Assembly (NCBI RefSeq): GCF_001424875.1
Contig: NZ_LMCT01000008.1
Location: 16,944-80,943 of the forward strand
Length of the DNA: 64,000 bases
Direction: 5' to 3'
Origin: Kitasatospora sp. Root107
GTDB taxonomy: Bacteria > Actinomycetota > Actinomycetes > Streptomycetales > Streptomycetaceae
Shown: one piece after another, positions 26,673-35,606 of the stretch
Numbering within the stretch: position 1 is the first letter of the stretch
Layout: each line of letters starts with the position of its first letter
The notes under the pieces: generated by a model
Database searches by the model: none
The model's input: the letters and a program-made list of their open reading frames with translations, nothing else
What the model was told of the DNA's origin: nothing
Program-made: the position numbers and the translations under genes

Positions 26673-28289
26673 ATGGCCAACAGCTTCGCGCTTCTGATGA
26701 AGCAGAACTTCGGCGACCTGGAGGCCGCCGCGGCCTCCTGGCGCAAGCTCGGCGAGGGCAGTGGTGAGGCCCAGGCGCGCCACCGGAGTCAGGTGTCCGG
26801 TGCGCTGCGCCGGTCGGGCTGGGCCGGCGACGACGCCGATGCGGCGTACGGGAAGCTGGAGCGGGCCGAGGAGCAGCTCGGGATCGTGAACGCCGAGGCG
26901 ATGGCGATCGCGGTCACCATCGACGCCGTGCACCAGCGGATGTCCGCCGCCCAGCAGGAGCTGCGGGCCGCGGTCTCGGAGGCGGAGAGCAACAACTACC
27001 GGGTGGACGACGAGGGTTGGGTCACCGGGCCGCAGCTGGACTCGGTGGAGCGGCACGACCCGGACGCCCAGGAGATCAACCGTCAGCAGAACGCCCGGCT
27101 GGGCGAGTTCAGGCAGCGGATCGGCGACGCGGTGCACAAGGCCGAGCAGGCCAGTGCCGACGGAGCCGCCTCGCTGGGCCAGTTGAACGGTGACGTGGTC
27201 AACGCCGACAGTGCGAAGGCCCAGGCGGAGGTCGCCAACGACGTGGCGGGGATGCGGTCCTCGCTCGGGCTGGCCTCGGTGGTGCCGAACAACGACAACC
27301 CGGCGGACAACGCCAAGTGGTGGAACTCGCTGACCCAGCAGCAGCAGCGCGAGTACCTCGCGCTCTACCCGGCCGAGGTCGGCAATCGCAACGGCATCCC
27401 GAGCCACGTCCGAGACGTTGCCAACCGGGCCCAGCTGGAACAGCAGTTGGACCTGGCCCGGAACGACACGTCCGAGGACGGCCGAAAGCGGCTCGGGGCA
27501 CTGCAGAAGCTCCGCGACCGGCTGGAGTCGGAGGATCGCGACCCCAAGGGCCCCGAGGTGCTGCTGCTCGGGCTGGACCCGAAGGACGACGGCCAGGCCA
27601 TCGTGGCCTTCGGCAACCCGGACACCGCGAAGAACACCGCCGTCTACATCCCGGGCACCACGGCCGAGTTGGACGGGATCGGCGGAGACCTGAACCGGAT
27701 GAAGGACCTGCAGGCGGCGTCGGACCAGTACGGCAAGCCCGGGGACACCGCCACGGTCATGTGGCTGGGCTACGACGCGCCCGACGACGTGGTGAAGGAC
27801 GCTCCGTTCGACAACTACGCGGAGGACGGCGCTCCCAAGCTGGACCGGTACGTGGACAGCCTCGGCGTCACGCACGACGGCGGGCCGCGCCACACCTCGG
27901 TGATCGGCCACAGCTATGGTTCGGTCGTGGTCGGAGAAGCGGCGAAGAACGGGAACGGTCTGGCGGCGGACGACATCATCGTCGCGGGCAGTCCGGGCAT
28001 GCACGTCCAGCACGCCAAGGACCTGAACATCGACCCGAAGCACGTCTGGGCGGCCGAGGCGGACGGCGACCCGGTCCCGAATCTCGGGGCGCTCAAGCAC
28101 GGCCGGGGTGGCTGGTTCGACTTCCCCAACACGCCGACCTCGGACGACTTCGGTGCCAACCGGATCACCACCGACGGGAACCACGGCCACAGCGAGTACT
28201 GGAACAACAACGGCAAGCCGCACAGTGCGTTGGGCAACCAGGCCGCGATCATCACCGGCAACTACGACAAGGTCGGCCTGGAGAATTGA
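26673..28289 (+). CDS. WXG-like helical domain fused to DUF1023-type alpha/beta hydrolase
   Basis: The 538-residue protein has about 180 helical N-terminal residues with a WXG-like SGWAGDDADAAYGKL, then a linker, then an alpha/beta hydrolase domain with nucleophile Ser414 in IGHSYGSVVVG. The last part, GHSEYWNNNGKPH, probably holds the catalytic His. This resembles DUF1023 hydrolases of actinomycetes. No Sec signal is present, so export, if any, would be by type VII secretion with the upstream WXG100 protein. The substrate is unknown; a lipid or ester is possible. The stop overlaps the next gene. Confidence 0.85.
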   Translation: MANSFALLMKQNFGDLEAAAASWRKLGEGSGEAQARHRSQVSGALRRSGWAGDDADAAYGKLERAEEQLGIVNAEAMAIAVTIDAVHQRMSAAQQELRAAVSEAESNNYRVDDEGWVTGPQLDSVERHDPDAQEINRQQNARLGEFRQRIGDAVHKAEQASADGAASLGQLNGDVVNADSAKAQAEVANDVAGMRSSLGLASVVPNNDNPADNAKWWNSLTQQQQREYLALYPAEVGNRNGIPSHVRDVANRAQLEQQLDLARNDTSEDGRKRLGALQKLRDRLESEDRDPKGPEVLLLGLDPKDDGQAIVAFGNPDTAKNTAVYIPGTTAELDGIGGDLNRMKDLQAASDQYGKPGDTATVMWLGYDAPDDVVKDAPFDNYAEDGAPKLDRYVDSLGVTHDGGPRHTSVIGHSYGSVVVGEAAKNGNGLAADDIIVAGSPGMHVQHAKDLNIDPKHVWAAEADGDPVPNLGALKHGRGGWFDFPNTPTSDDFGANRITTDGNHGHSEYWNNNGKPHSALGNQAAIITGNYDKVGLEN

Positions 28290-28795
28290 GCATCCCGACG
28301 AGACTCCGGACGGTGGCCACCGCCGTCCTCGTACTGACCCTGCTGACTTCCTGCGGGCTCACCGCGGACTCCACGAAGGACAAGTCGTTGCGCATCGCCA
28401 CCGAGGACCAGATCCGGGCCGAGCTCAAGCAAGCTTCCGACCGGGCGTACCAGGCGCTGGGGGTGAAGGGCCGGCTCGGGCAGAGTGAGACGGTCAACTT
28501 CTCCGGCTGCGAGGACCACGGTGGCTCCAAGGACGCCCGGGATGCCATCCACTTCTGGCAGGTGGACGATCTTGACCCGGCTGAGCTGAATCCGGCGGTC
28601 GAGCGCCTGCAGAAGTGGCTCAAGGACGAGGGCTGGGGCGGTCTCGGCGACCAGTGGGACGCGAACAAGGTGGACCACGAGGTCTGGGGCAAGAATCCGG
28701 AGAAGACCGTCGCGGTGTGGGCACAGTCGTTCCGTCCGATGAATCGGATCATCTTCCGGGTCAGCGCCGCGTGCTTCCAGCCGCCGGCCTCGTGA
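28286..28795 (+). CDS. Putative lipoprotein, third gene of the WXG cassette
   Basis: The start TTG overlaps the hydrolase stop (TTGA), so expression is coupled. The 169-residue product begins with Arg-containing n-region, hydrophobic VATAVLVLTLLTSC and a lipobox LTSC, so it should be lipid-anchored on the outer face of the membrane. The rest has Cys in FSGCEDHGG and SAACFQPP. Such an anchored protein next to a possible secreted hydrolase could be an immunity or chaperone-like partner; that is inference. A GTG at 28313 would truncate the signal. Confidence 0.78.
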   Translation: MSIPTRLRTVATAVLVLTLLTSCGLTADSTKDKSLRIATEDQIRAELKQASDRAYQALGVKGRLGQSETVNFSGCEDHGGSKDARDAIHFWQVDDLDPAELNPAVERLQKWLKDEGWGGLGDQWDANKVDHEVWGKNPEKTVAVWAQSFRPMNRIIFRVSAACFQPPAS

Positions 28796-29011
28796 GGCAG
28801 ATCACACACCTGGTGAAACCGGGGCAATTTCGGTAACGGTGCGGGTTTCGTTGCACTGGCGATCACGACATGGGCCTTGAATGTGAAGGCGATGCTGCGC
28901 TAATGGCAAGTAATCGTTGGTGAATCCTTGGATCTACCCGCTTGATCCATGTCACGGTTCGTCACCATCAAGCCCCTGAGCTGCGGAAACAGTTCAACGT
29001 ACGGTTCGAGC

Positions 29012-30574
29012 ATGGTTCAGCTCGACTCCCGCCCGAAGGTCGCCGGTCCGGCGGCCGGAGCGGACGCCAAGGACGGCGTCCGCTCCAAGGGCCTCAACAG
29101 CAACTCGGTCGGCCTGCTCGGGAACTCCGTCATCGGCGTCTCGACGGTGGCCCCGGTCTACTGCCTGACCACCACGCTCGGCACCACGGTGGCGGCGGTC
29201 GGGCTGCAGATGCCCGCGCTCTTCCTGGCCGGCTTCCTGCCGATGATGCTCGTGGCGTTCGCCTACCGAGAGCTCAACAAGGCCGTCCCGGACAGTGGCA
29301 CCTCCTTCACCTGGACCGTCAAGGCCTTCGGCCCGCACGTCGGCTGGATGTGCGGCTGGGGTCTGGTGGTGGCCACCATCATCGTGCTGTCCAACCTCGC
29401 CGGGGTGGCCACGGAGTACTTCTACCTGCTGCTCGGTGAGGCCACCGGCAGTGAGTGGATCACCGGGCTGAACGACGACAAGCTGGTGCACGTCCTGACC
29501 TGCCTGGCGCTGATCGCGGTCGCCACCGCGATCAGCTACCGGGGTATGACCGCCACCAAGGGCGTGCAGTACGCCCTGGTCGGGCTCCAGCTCACGGTGC
29601 TCGGCATCTTCGCGGTGATGGCGATCGGCAAGGCGGTCGCCGGTGACGCGCCGGGCTCGCTGGACTTCTCCTGGAGCTGGCTCGACCCGTTCCAGGCCAG
29701 CTCGTTCTCGTCCTTCGTGGCCGGGCTCTCGCTCTCGCTCTTCATGTACTGGGGCTGGGACGCCTGCCTGAGCGCGAACGAGGAGACCGGGGGCAGCGAG
29801 AAGACCCCGGGCCGGGCCGCGCTGCTGGCGATGGTCGTGCTGGTCGGCTCGTACCTGTTCACCGCCGTCGCCGTGCAGATGTACGCGGGCGTCGGCAGCA
29901 CCGGCACGGGGCTCGGCAACCCGGAGACCTCCTCGAACGTCTTCGCCGCGCTGGCCGGCCCGGTGATGGGCCCGACGCTGGGCATCCTGCTGTTCGTCGC
30001 GGTGCTCGCCTCGGCGGCCGCGAGTCTGCAGACCACCTTCATCCCGGTCAGCCGGACGGTGCTGGCGATGAGCGTCTACGAGGCGCTGCCGCCGTCCTTC
30101 ACCGAGGTCAACGAGAAGTACCGGACCCCGGGCCGGGCCATCGTCACGGCGGGCGTCGGGACCGGCGTCTTCTACACCGTGATGACGCTGATCAGCGAGA
30201 ACGTCCTCTCGGACACCATCGCCGCGCTGACCCTGATGATCTGCTTCTACTACTCGCTGACCGCGTTCGCCTGCGCCTGGTACTTCCGCCGGGACTTCGG
30301 CCGGTCGGTCCGGGACGCGTTGCTCAAGGTGGTCTTCCCGCTGCTCGGCGGGCTGACCCTGGCGGGCATCTTCGCGCAGAGCCTGCGCGACATGGTCAGC
30401 CCCGACTACGGCCAGGGCAGTTCGGTCTTCGGGATCGGCTCGGTCTTCGTGATCGGCGTCGGCGTGCTGGCCCTCGGCCTGGTGGTGATGGCCGTGATGA
30501 TGCGGCGCAGCCCGGCCTTCTTCCGCGGCGAGGTGCTCACCCGGGAGACCCCGGCGCTGGTGCTGCCGGAGTAA
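29012..30574 (+). CDS. APC-superfamily amino-acid permease
   Basis: The 520-residue protein has about twelve hydrophobic segments from residue 25 onward. The first conserved APC segment, LLGNSVIGVSTVAPVYCLTT, and EETGGSEKTPGRAALLA near the centre are typical of amino-acid/polyamine transporters. It sits in the membrane; the substrate cannot be told. ATG 29012 begins just before the transport domain; an ATG at 28949 is a weaker alternative. The gene is monocistronic, ending in a strong terminator. Confidence 0.9.
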   Translation: MVQLDSRPKVAGPAAGADAKDGVRSKGLNSNSVGLLGNSVIGVSTVAPVYCLTTTLGTTVAAVGLQMPALFLAGFLPMMLVAFAYRELNKAVPDSGTSFTWTVKAFGPHVGWMCGWGLVVATIIVLSNLAGVATEYFYLLLGEATGSEWITGLNDDKLVHVLTCLALIAVATAISYRGMTATKGVQYALVGLQLTVLGIFAVMAIGKAVAGDAPGSLDFSWSWLDPFQASSFSSFVAGLSLSLFMYWGWDACLSANEETGGSEKTPGRAALLAMVVLVGSYLFTAVAVQMYAGVGSTGTGLGNPETSSNVFAALAGPVMGPTLGILLFVAVLASAAASLQTTFIPVSRTVLAMSVYEALPPSFTEVNEKYRTPGRAIVTAGVGTGVFYTVMTLISENVLSDTIAALTLMICFYYSLTAFACAWYFRRDFGRSVRDALLKVVFPLLGGLTLAGIFAQSLRDMVSPDYGQGSSVFGIGSVFVIGVGVLALGLVVMAVMMRRSPAFFRGEVLTRETPALVLPE

Positions 30575-30585
30575 CGGAACGCGAG

Positions 30586-30616
30586 AGGCGGCCACCCCGT
30601 GCGGGGTGGCCGCCTT
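30586..30616. terminator. Terminator between permease and convergent VOC gene
   Basis: AGGCGGCCACCCC pairs with GGGGTGGCCGCCTT across a short loop at 30599-30602, between convergent stop codons. It likely serves both directions. Confidence 0.88.
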
Positions 30617-30626
30617 CGTCGTACCG

Positions 30627-31421
30627 TCAGACGTCCGTGAGCGTCGGCATCGGGCCCTCGGTGCGGGCCAGGTCGATCACCGAGAAGTTGGCGCCCTGCG
30701 GGTCGGTCAGCGCGGCGAACCGGCCGAACGGGCTGTCCATCGGACCGAACTGGAGCTTGCCGCCGAGCTCGGTGGCCTTGGCCACCGCCCGGTCGCAGTC
30801 CGGCACCGCGAAGTAGACGTTGAGCCAGGACGGCACACCGGCCGGGAAGCTGTCGTCCATCTCCATCCGGCCGAGGGCGGGGCCGTCTGCCAGGTTGTAG
30901 GTGCGGAAGTCGATCTGCGGGTCCGCCATCGCCTGCACCTTGTAGGGGAAGACCGCGGGGTAGAAGGCGTCCACCTCGGCGGGCTTGCGGGTGAAGACCT
31001 CGGCCCAGGAGAACGCGCCGGGCGCGTTGCGCTTCTCGAAGCCCTCGTGCTGCCCGCTCTGCCAGACGCCGAAGACCGCGCCGCCCGGGTCGGTGGCGAT
31101 CAGCATCGAGCCGAAGTCGCCGACCTGCATCGGGTCCATCAGGACGGTGCCGCCGGCCGCCTTGATCTTCGCCGCGGTGGCGTTCACGTCCGGTGAGGCG
31201 AGGTACAGACACCAGGCGGAGTGGCTCTCCGTACCCGGCATCGGGGGGACCACGGCGGCCACCGCCTTGCCGTCGGAGTAGGCCTGGGTGTAGTTGCCGA
31301 ACTCGGACGAGGCCTCGCCGAACGTCCAGCCCAGCACCTCGCCGTAGAAGGACTTGGCGCCCTCGACGTCGGCGAACATCGCGTCGGCCCAGCACGGCGC
31401 CCCTTCAGCGTACGCAGCCAT
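30627..31421 (-). CDS. Two-domain VOC (glyoxalase/bleomycin-resistance fold) protein
   Basis: The 264-residue cytoplasmic protein repeats the VOC fold: CWADAMFADVEGAKSFYGEV opens the first half and FSWAEVFTRKPAEVDAFYP the second. Ends like DPGGAVFGVWQ and DPQGANFSVIDL are typical. Such proteins are metal enzymes or binders, and the substrate is unknown. The second ATG (31421) is chosen because AAGGGG lies seven bases before it, while the first ATG is too close. Confidence 0.9.
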   Translation of the reverse strand: MAAYAEGAPCWADAMFADVEGAKSFYGEVLGWTFGEASSEFGNYTQAYSDGKAVAAVVPPMPGTESHSAWCLYLASPDVNATAAKIKAAGGTVLMDPMQVGDFGSMLIATDPGGAVFGVWQSGQHEGFEKRNAPGAFSWAEVFTRKPAEVDAFYPAVFPYKVQAMADPQIDFRTYNLADGPALGRMEMDDSFPAGVPSWLNVYFAVPDCDRAVAKATELGGKLQFGPMDSPFGRFAALTDPQGANFSVIDLARTEGPMPTLTDV

Positions 31422-31460
31422 GATCATGCCCCTTCTCTGCCTCGGGTGTGGTCCTTCGTC

Positions 31461-31474
31461 ACCCTAAGCAGGGT
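31461..31474. promoter_or_regulatory. Palindrome ACCCT-AAGC-AGGGT in a divergent promoter region
   Basis: The dyad lies between the divergent VOC and MTA phosphorylase genes. TAGGGT boxes resembling -10 elements occur on both strands: the dyad's own minus-strand TTAGGGT, and 31562-31567 on the plus strand. It may be an operator or simply the minus-strand promoter. Confidence 0.35.
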
Positions 31475-31593
31475 CACCGAGACCCGCGCGCGCAGCGGGC
31501 CCGGGTACCCGCCGTCCGGGAACCGTAAGGTCTGCGCGGCCCGGCGGACCGCGCCTGCTCCTAGGGTGGGAAGGTCGTGAACGGAGGCTGGAG

Positions 31594-32454
31594 ATGACGA
31601 CTGACGCACAGTCAGAACTGTTGGGCGGGGCCGAGATCGGGGTGATCGGCGGTTCGGGGCTGTACGCCCTGCTGGACGAGGTCACCGAGGTACGGGTGGA
31701 CACCCCGTACGGTGCGCCGAGCGACTCGGTGTTCCTCGGGGAGGTGGCCGGGCGGCGGGTGGCGTTCCTGCCCCGGCACGGGCGGGGGCACAGCCTGCCG
31801 CCGCACCGGATCAACTACCGGGCCAACCTGTGGGCGCTGCACTCGCTGGGGGTGCGGCAGGTGCTTGCGCCGTGCGCGGTGGGCGGGCTGCGGACGGAGT
31901 ACGGGCCCGGCACGCTGCTGGTGCCCGATCAGTTCGTGGACCGGACCGGCGGCCGGGCGCAGACCTTCTTCGACGGCGAGCCACTGCCGGACGGCACCGT
32001 GCCGAACGTGGTGCACGTGTCGATGGCCGACCCCTACTGCCCCACCGGGCGGGGTGTCGCGCTGGCCGCCGCGCTGGCCGAGGGCTGGCCGCCGGTGGAC
32101 GGCGGCACCCTGGTGGTGATCGGCGGTCCGCGCTTCTCCACCCGGGCCGAGTCCCGCTGGCATGCCGCCAACGGCTGGTCGGTGGTCGGCATGACGGGCC
32201 ATCCGGAGGCGGTGCTGGCTCGCGAACTCGGGCTCTGCTACACCTCCTTGGCCCTGGTGACCGACCTGGACGCCGGGGTGGAGGCGGGGGAGGGGGTCAC
32301 CCATACGGAGGTGCTGGCGGTGTTCGGACGGAACGTGGGCCGGCTGCGGTCGGTGCTGTTCCGGGCGCTGGAGAGCCTGCCCGCCGCCAGGGCGTGCGAC
32401 TGCGCGCGCGCCCTGGACGGGTTGGACACCGGGCTGAGGCCCTCCGGCGATTGA
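31594..32454 (+). CDS. mtnP: S-methyl-5'-thioadenosine phosphorylase
   Basis: The enzyme phosphorolyses methylthioadenosine to adenine and methylthioribose 1-phosphate for methionine salvage. The 286-residue protein has the PNP/MTAP pattern: phosphate-binding IGGSGLY, FLPRHGRGHSLPPHRINYRA, and the purine/ribose-binding GMTGHPEAVLARELG (usual form GMTxxPE). Related phosphorylases of this class can prefer inosine or guanosine. GGAGG/GGAG precede the ATG. The last codons and stop lie in a 28-base inverted repeat shared with the convergent gene. Confidence 0.9.
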   Translation: MTTDAQSELLGGAEIGVIGGSGLYALLDEVTEVRVDTPYGAPSDSVFLGEVAGRRVAFLPRHGRGHSLPPHRINYRANLWALHSLGVRQVLAPCAVGGLRTEYGPGTLLVPDQFVDRTGGRAQTFFDGEPLPDGTVPNVVHVSMADPYCPTGRGVALAAALAEGWPPVDGGTLVVIGGPRFSTRAESRWHAANGWSVVGMTGHPEAVLARELGLCYTSLALVTDLDAGVEAGEGVTHTEVLAVFGRNVGRLRSVLFRALESLPAARACDCARALDGLDTGLRPSGD

Positions 32455-32532
32455 GGGGCGGATAGAGGAGCGGCGTTGGGGTGCGTGCCTCGGCGTCGCG
32501 ACGCCGCCCCTCAATCGCCGGAGGGCCTCAGC
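32433..32532. terminator. 28-base perfect inverted repeat spanning both convergent stop codons
   Basis: The arms 32433-32460 and 32505-32532 are exact reverse complements, starting GCTGAGGCCCTCCGGCGATT, with a 44-base loop that contains the smaller palindrome GGCGTCGCGACGCC. The stop codon of each convergent gene lies inside one arm, read in a different frame. It would fold in transcripts from either side and probably acts as a bidirectional terminator or 3' stabiliser. Confidence 0.85.
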
Positions 32533-32929
32533 TGGGGCGTCGACGCCGGGTCAGCAGCCACACCAGCAGGGTGACCGCCGCCGTCCCGGCGAGCAGCAGC
32601 AGCCAGTTGCGCAGGTAGGGCAGCGCCAGCACCGAGGGGTTGCCGTGGTCCTGGCCGGCCCGCAGGACGGCGGGCAGTCCGACGGCGGTGAGCGCGGCGG
32701 CCACCAGCAGGCCGCCGCGCAGTGCCCAGCCGTGCACCGCCCGGCCGCGTGCCAGCACGGCGCCGGCCAGCAGGACCAGCGGCAGCCAGAGCCCGTCGTG
32801 GATCAGCAGCCCGCCGATCGCCCACCACAGCACGCCGAGCGGATCGCTGATCTGCGGGTCCGTCAGCAGTCCGAAGATCCCGAACCCGATCAGGGCCGCC
32901 CCGGCCGTTCCGGTCAGTACCCGCAGCAT
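32528..32929 (-). CDS. Small integral membrane protein
   Basis: The 133-residue protein has four hydrophobic segments (for example GTAGAALIGFGIFGLLT and NWLLLLAGTAAVTLLVWLL) and a basic C-terminus RRRRPS, suggesting a cytoplasmic tail. The ATG overlaps the upstream molybdopterin oxidoreductase stop (TGATG), so the two are co-translated. It may partner the oxidoreductase in the membrane. The family was not recognised. Confidence 0.8.
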   Translation of the reverse strand: MLRVLTGTAGAALIGFGIFGLLTDPQISDPLGVLWWAIGGLLIHDGLWLPLVLLAGAVLARGRAVHGWALRGGLLVAAALTAVGLPAVLRAGQDHGNPSVLALPYLRNWLLLLAGTAAVTLLVWLLTRRRRPS

Positions 32930-34104
32930 CACTGCACCTCCAGTCGGCTGACCCACTTGGTCTGCAGCACCCCGGGCCGGTTCGGCGCGATCAGTCGCGC
33001 CGGGTAGCCGTGGTCCGCGTTCAGCGGCTGCCCGTTCACCATCAGGGCCAGCAGGGTGAGCCCGTCCCGGGCGTACGGGGCGGGCAGCTCGGTGACCGCG
33101 TACGGGCCCTCGGCCTCCAACGAGACCACTCGCACCAGCGCGTCGGAGGGTGCCCCGGCCCGGTCGAGCAGGTCGCGGATCCGGACGCCGGTCCACTCCG
33201 CCGAGGCGCTCCAGCCTTCCACGCAGGCGATCGGCAGCCGGGCGGTGTGCTGCGGCAGCGCCTGCAGTTCGGCCAGGCTCAGCTGGTACGGCCGGGGCCC
33301 GGCCACGGTGAGGCGCCAGTCGGCCGGGACGACGGTGGTGCCCGCCTGGGCGGCCGTCCGGTTGACCGGCAGGCCGAGCGAGCCGATATCGGGCCGGCGC
33401 GGTGCCAGCAGGTCCGACCAGCGCAGCCAGGGCACGCTCTGGCCGGCCGTGGTCACCGTGACGGCGGCCGTCGCGACCGTGACGGAGGCCAGGAAGGCCC
33501 GCCGCCCGGGGACGGCGGCCTGGCTGCGCCACCAGTTCGCGCCGATCTGCGGGGCCTTGACCGCGATGTGCAGCAGCAGGCCGCCGACCGCCGTCCAGCC
33601 GAGCCAGAAGTGGGTCTGTCGGAAGGGGAACGGCCACGGGTACCACTGGAGGGTGTTCAGCAGCCCGGTGAACAGCTCGAGCAGGGTCGCGGCCACGAGA
33701 ACGGCGATGCCGAGCCGCTCGAGCGCGTGCGCCACGCTGCGGACCGGCGGCCACTCGAACAGCTTCGGGTAGACCGTCCAGAGCTTTGCGCCGAGCAGCG
33801 GGATCGCCGCGATGCCGGCGATCACGTGCAGGCCCTGGGTGATCCGGTAGCCGTTCGCCGGGCGGCTCGGCAGGTACCGTTCGAGCCAGTCCGGCGGCTC
33901 CTGGAGCAGGTGGCTGAGCAGGCCGCTCAGGAAGCACAGCAGCAGCGCGGCGCCGAGCCAGCGACCCAGCACCACCGCCGTTCTGGGCTCGTGCAGCGGG
34001 GAGCTGAACGTCCCTTCGCGGAGCGGTCCTTGGCGCAGCACGGCGGGCGGTGGCGGCAATGGGAGGTCGAACCGGCGGCGGGCGCCGGGGGTGTCTTGGT
34101 CCAC
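32929..34104 (-). CDS. Membrane-anchored molybdopterin-dependent oxidoreductase, sulfite-oxidase fold
   Basis: The 391-residue protein has four or five transmembrane segments in its first 190 residues, with His residues (GLHVIAGIAA and LGWTAVGGLLLHIA) that could bind haem as in cytochrome b561-like anchors. The C-terminal molybdopterin domain carries the conserved Cys in LPIACVEGWSASAEWTG. It probably faces outward and reduces or oxidises an unknown substrate. GTG 34104 is preferred because codons before it have poor third-position bias; ATG 34149 would add 15 residues. It overlaps the following small membrane gene. Confidence 0.85.
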   Translation of the reverse strand: MDQDTPGARRRFDLPLPPPPAVLRQGPLREGTFSSPLHEPRTAVVLGRWLGAALLLCFLSGLLSHLLQEPPDWLERYLPSRPANGYRITQGLHVIAGIAAIPLLGAKLWTVYPKLFEWPPVRSVAHALERLGIAVLVAATLLELFTGLLNTLQWYPWPFPFRQTHFWLGWTAVGGLLLHIAVKAPQIGANWWRSQAAVPGRRAFLASVTVATAAVTVTTAGQSVPWLRWSDLLAPRRPDIGSLGLPVNRTAAQAGTTVVPADWRLTVAGPRPYQLSLAELQALPQHTARLPIACVEGWSASAEWTGVRIRDLLDRAGAPSDALVRVVSLEAEGPYAVTELPAPYARDGLTLLALMVNGQPLNADHGYPARLIAPNRPGVLQTKWVSRLEVQ

Positions 34105-34217
34105 CCCGTCATCACACCGCGATCCGGCCTCCGGAGGGGGTGGCGACATGCTTACGGAAGTCGTACGGCGTGCGCGCGCCGCCTCCGACGGCCGGGGCGG
34201 GCTGGCACGCTGACGGG

Positions 34218-35606
34218 GTGTCCGATGAACCGTCAGTCCGCCGCCGCTGGGTCCTCCCGGCGGCCGTGCTGTCCCTGCTCGCCCTCACCGCCGCGCTGGC
34301 CGGGACGCTGCTCGGCGGCGGCACGCTGGGCAACTCCGGTCCGCTGTACGGCTGGTACGCGCTGGACGCGGTGCTGTTCGCGCTCGCCGTGGCGCTGCTG
34401 CGGCTGGCTCCGCCTGGGGTGGTACGTCTGTTGGTCCCGGTGGGTGGCGTGCTGCTGGCGGCCGTCGGGCTGCTGGCGCCGCCCCGGACCAGTGACGATG
34501 CCTACCGCTACCTCTGGGACGGCCGGGTGCAGGCGGCCGGGATCTCCCCGTACGCCCACCCGCCGGACGCCCCCGAGCTGGCCGCGCTCCGGGCCCGGGC
34601 GCCCGAGCTCTTCCCACCCACGGGGGACTGCGCGGGCTGGGACGAGCGCCGGGCCGGGCCCGGGTTCTGCAGTCACGTCAACCGGCCCGGGGTGCCGACC
34701 ATCTACCCGCCGGTGGCCGAGGGCTGGTTCGCGGTGCTGTACGCGGTCGGTGGCCGGTACGGCGTGCGGGTAGCCCAACTGGGCGGCTTTGTCCTGGTGT
34801 TGGCAGTCGGTTGGGTGCTGTGGGCGGTGCTACGGGAGCAGCGTTGGCGGGTCGCGCTGTGGAGCTGGTGTCCGGGGGTGGTGGTCTGGGCGGTCAACGA
34901 CGCGCACGTGGACACCTTGGGCGCACTGCTGCTGCTCGGCGGCCTGCTGGCGGCCCGGGGCGCACCGGACCGGGGGCGGACAGCCCTGGCGGGCGCGTTG
35001 CTGGGGCTGGCGGCCGCCGCCAAGCTGGTGCCGGGGATCGCGCTGCCCGCCGCGCTCTCCGGCGTGCTGGCCCGCCGTCCGCGCACCGGCCTGCTCCTGC
35101 TGCCGCTCACCGCCCTGGCGGCCTTCGCGCTGAGCTACCTGCCGTACCTGCTGGGCTCCGGCCGCGCGGTGCTCGGCTACCTGCCCGGTTACCTGCGCGA
35201 GGAGGGTTACGACCAGGGCGGCGGAGTCGACCGCTTCGGGTTGGTGGGATTGCTGCTGCCCGGCCAACTCGCCCCGGTGGCAGGTGTCCTGGTGCTCGGG
35301 GTGGTCTGCTGGTACGTGCTGCGGCACGGCGACCCCGACCGGCCGTGGCGGGGTGCGGTGCTGCTGCTCGGCAGCGCCCTGCTGGTCGCCACGCCGGCCT
35401 ACCCCTGGTACGGGCTGCTGCTGGTGGCGCTGATCCCGCTGGACGGCCGCTGGGAGTGGCTGGCCGTCCCGGCGGCCGCACAGGTGCTCTATCTCGGGGG
35501 TGGCGCGGTCCAGCAGGCTGCGTACTGGCTGGCGCTCGGCGCGGTGCTGGCCGGTGCGCTGGTCAGACGGCGAGCGCTGGTCAGGCGGCGGGCCGCCGCA
35601 GGGTGA
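34218..35606 (+). CDS. GT-C-fold mannosyltransferase-like membrane protein
   Basis: The 462-residue protein has about eleven membrane segments. The first extracytoplasmic loop contains PRTSDDAYRYLWDGRVQ, matching the acidic motif of polyprenyl-phosphate-mannose-dependent (PimE/DUF2029-like) transferases. It may add sugars to a lipid or wall polymer on the outer face. The GTG start has only a weak ribosome site. It is divergent from the oxidoreductase and its end overlaps the convergent methyltransferase gene by 26 bases. Confidence 0.82.
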   Translation: MSDEPSVRRRWVLPAAVLSLLALTAALAGTLLGGGTLGNSGPLYGWYALDAVLFALAVALLRLAPPGVVRLLVPVGGVLLAAVGLLAPPRTSDDAYRYLWDGRVQAAGISPYAHPPDAPELAALRARAPELFPPTGDCAGWDERRAGPGFCSHVNRPGVPTIYPPVAEGWFAVLYAVGGRYGVRVAQLGGFVLVLAVGWVLWAVLREQRWRVALWSWCPGVVVWAVNDAHVDTLGALLLLGGLLAARGAPDRGRTALAGALLGLAAAAKLVPGIALPAALSGVLARRPRTGLLLLPLTALAAFALSYLPYLLGSGRAVLGYLPGYLREEGYDQGGGVDRFGLVGLLLPGQLAPVAGVLVLGVVCWYVLRHGDPDRPWRGAVLLLGSALLVATPAYPWYGLLLVALIPLDGRWEWLAVPAAAQVLYLGGGAVQQAAYWLALGAVLAGALVRRRALVRRRAAAG

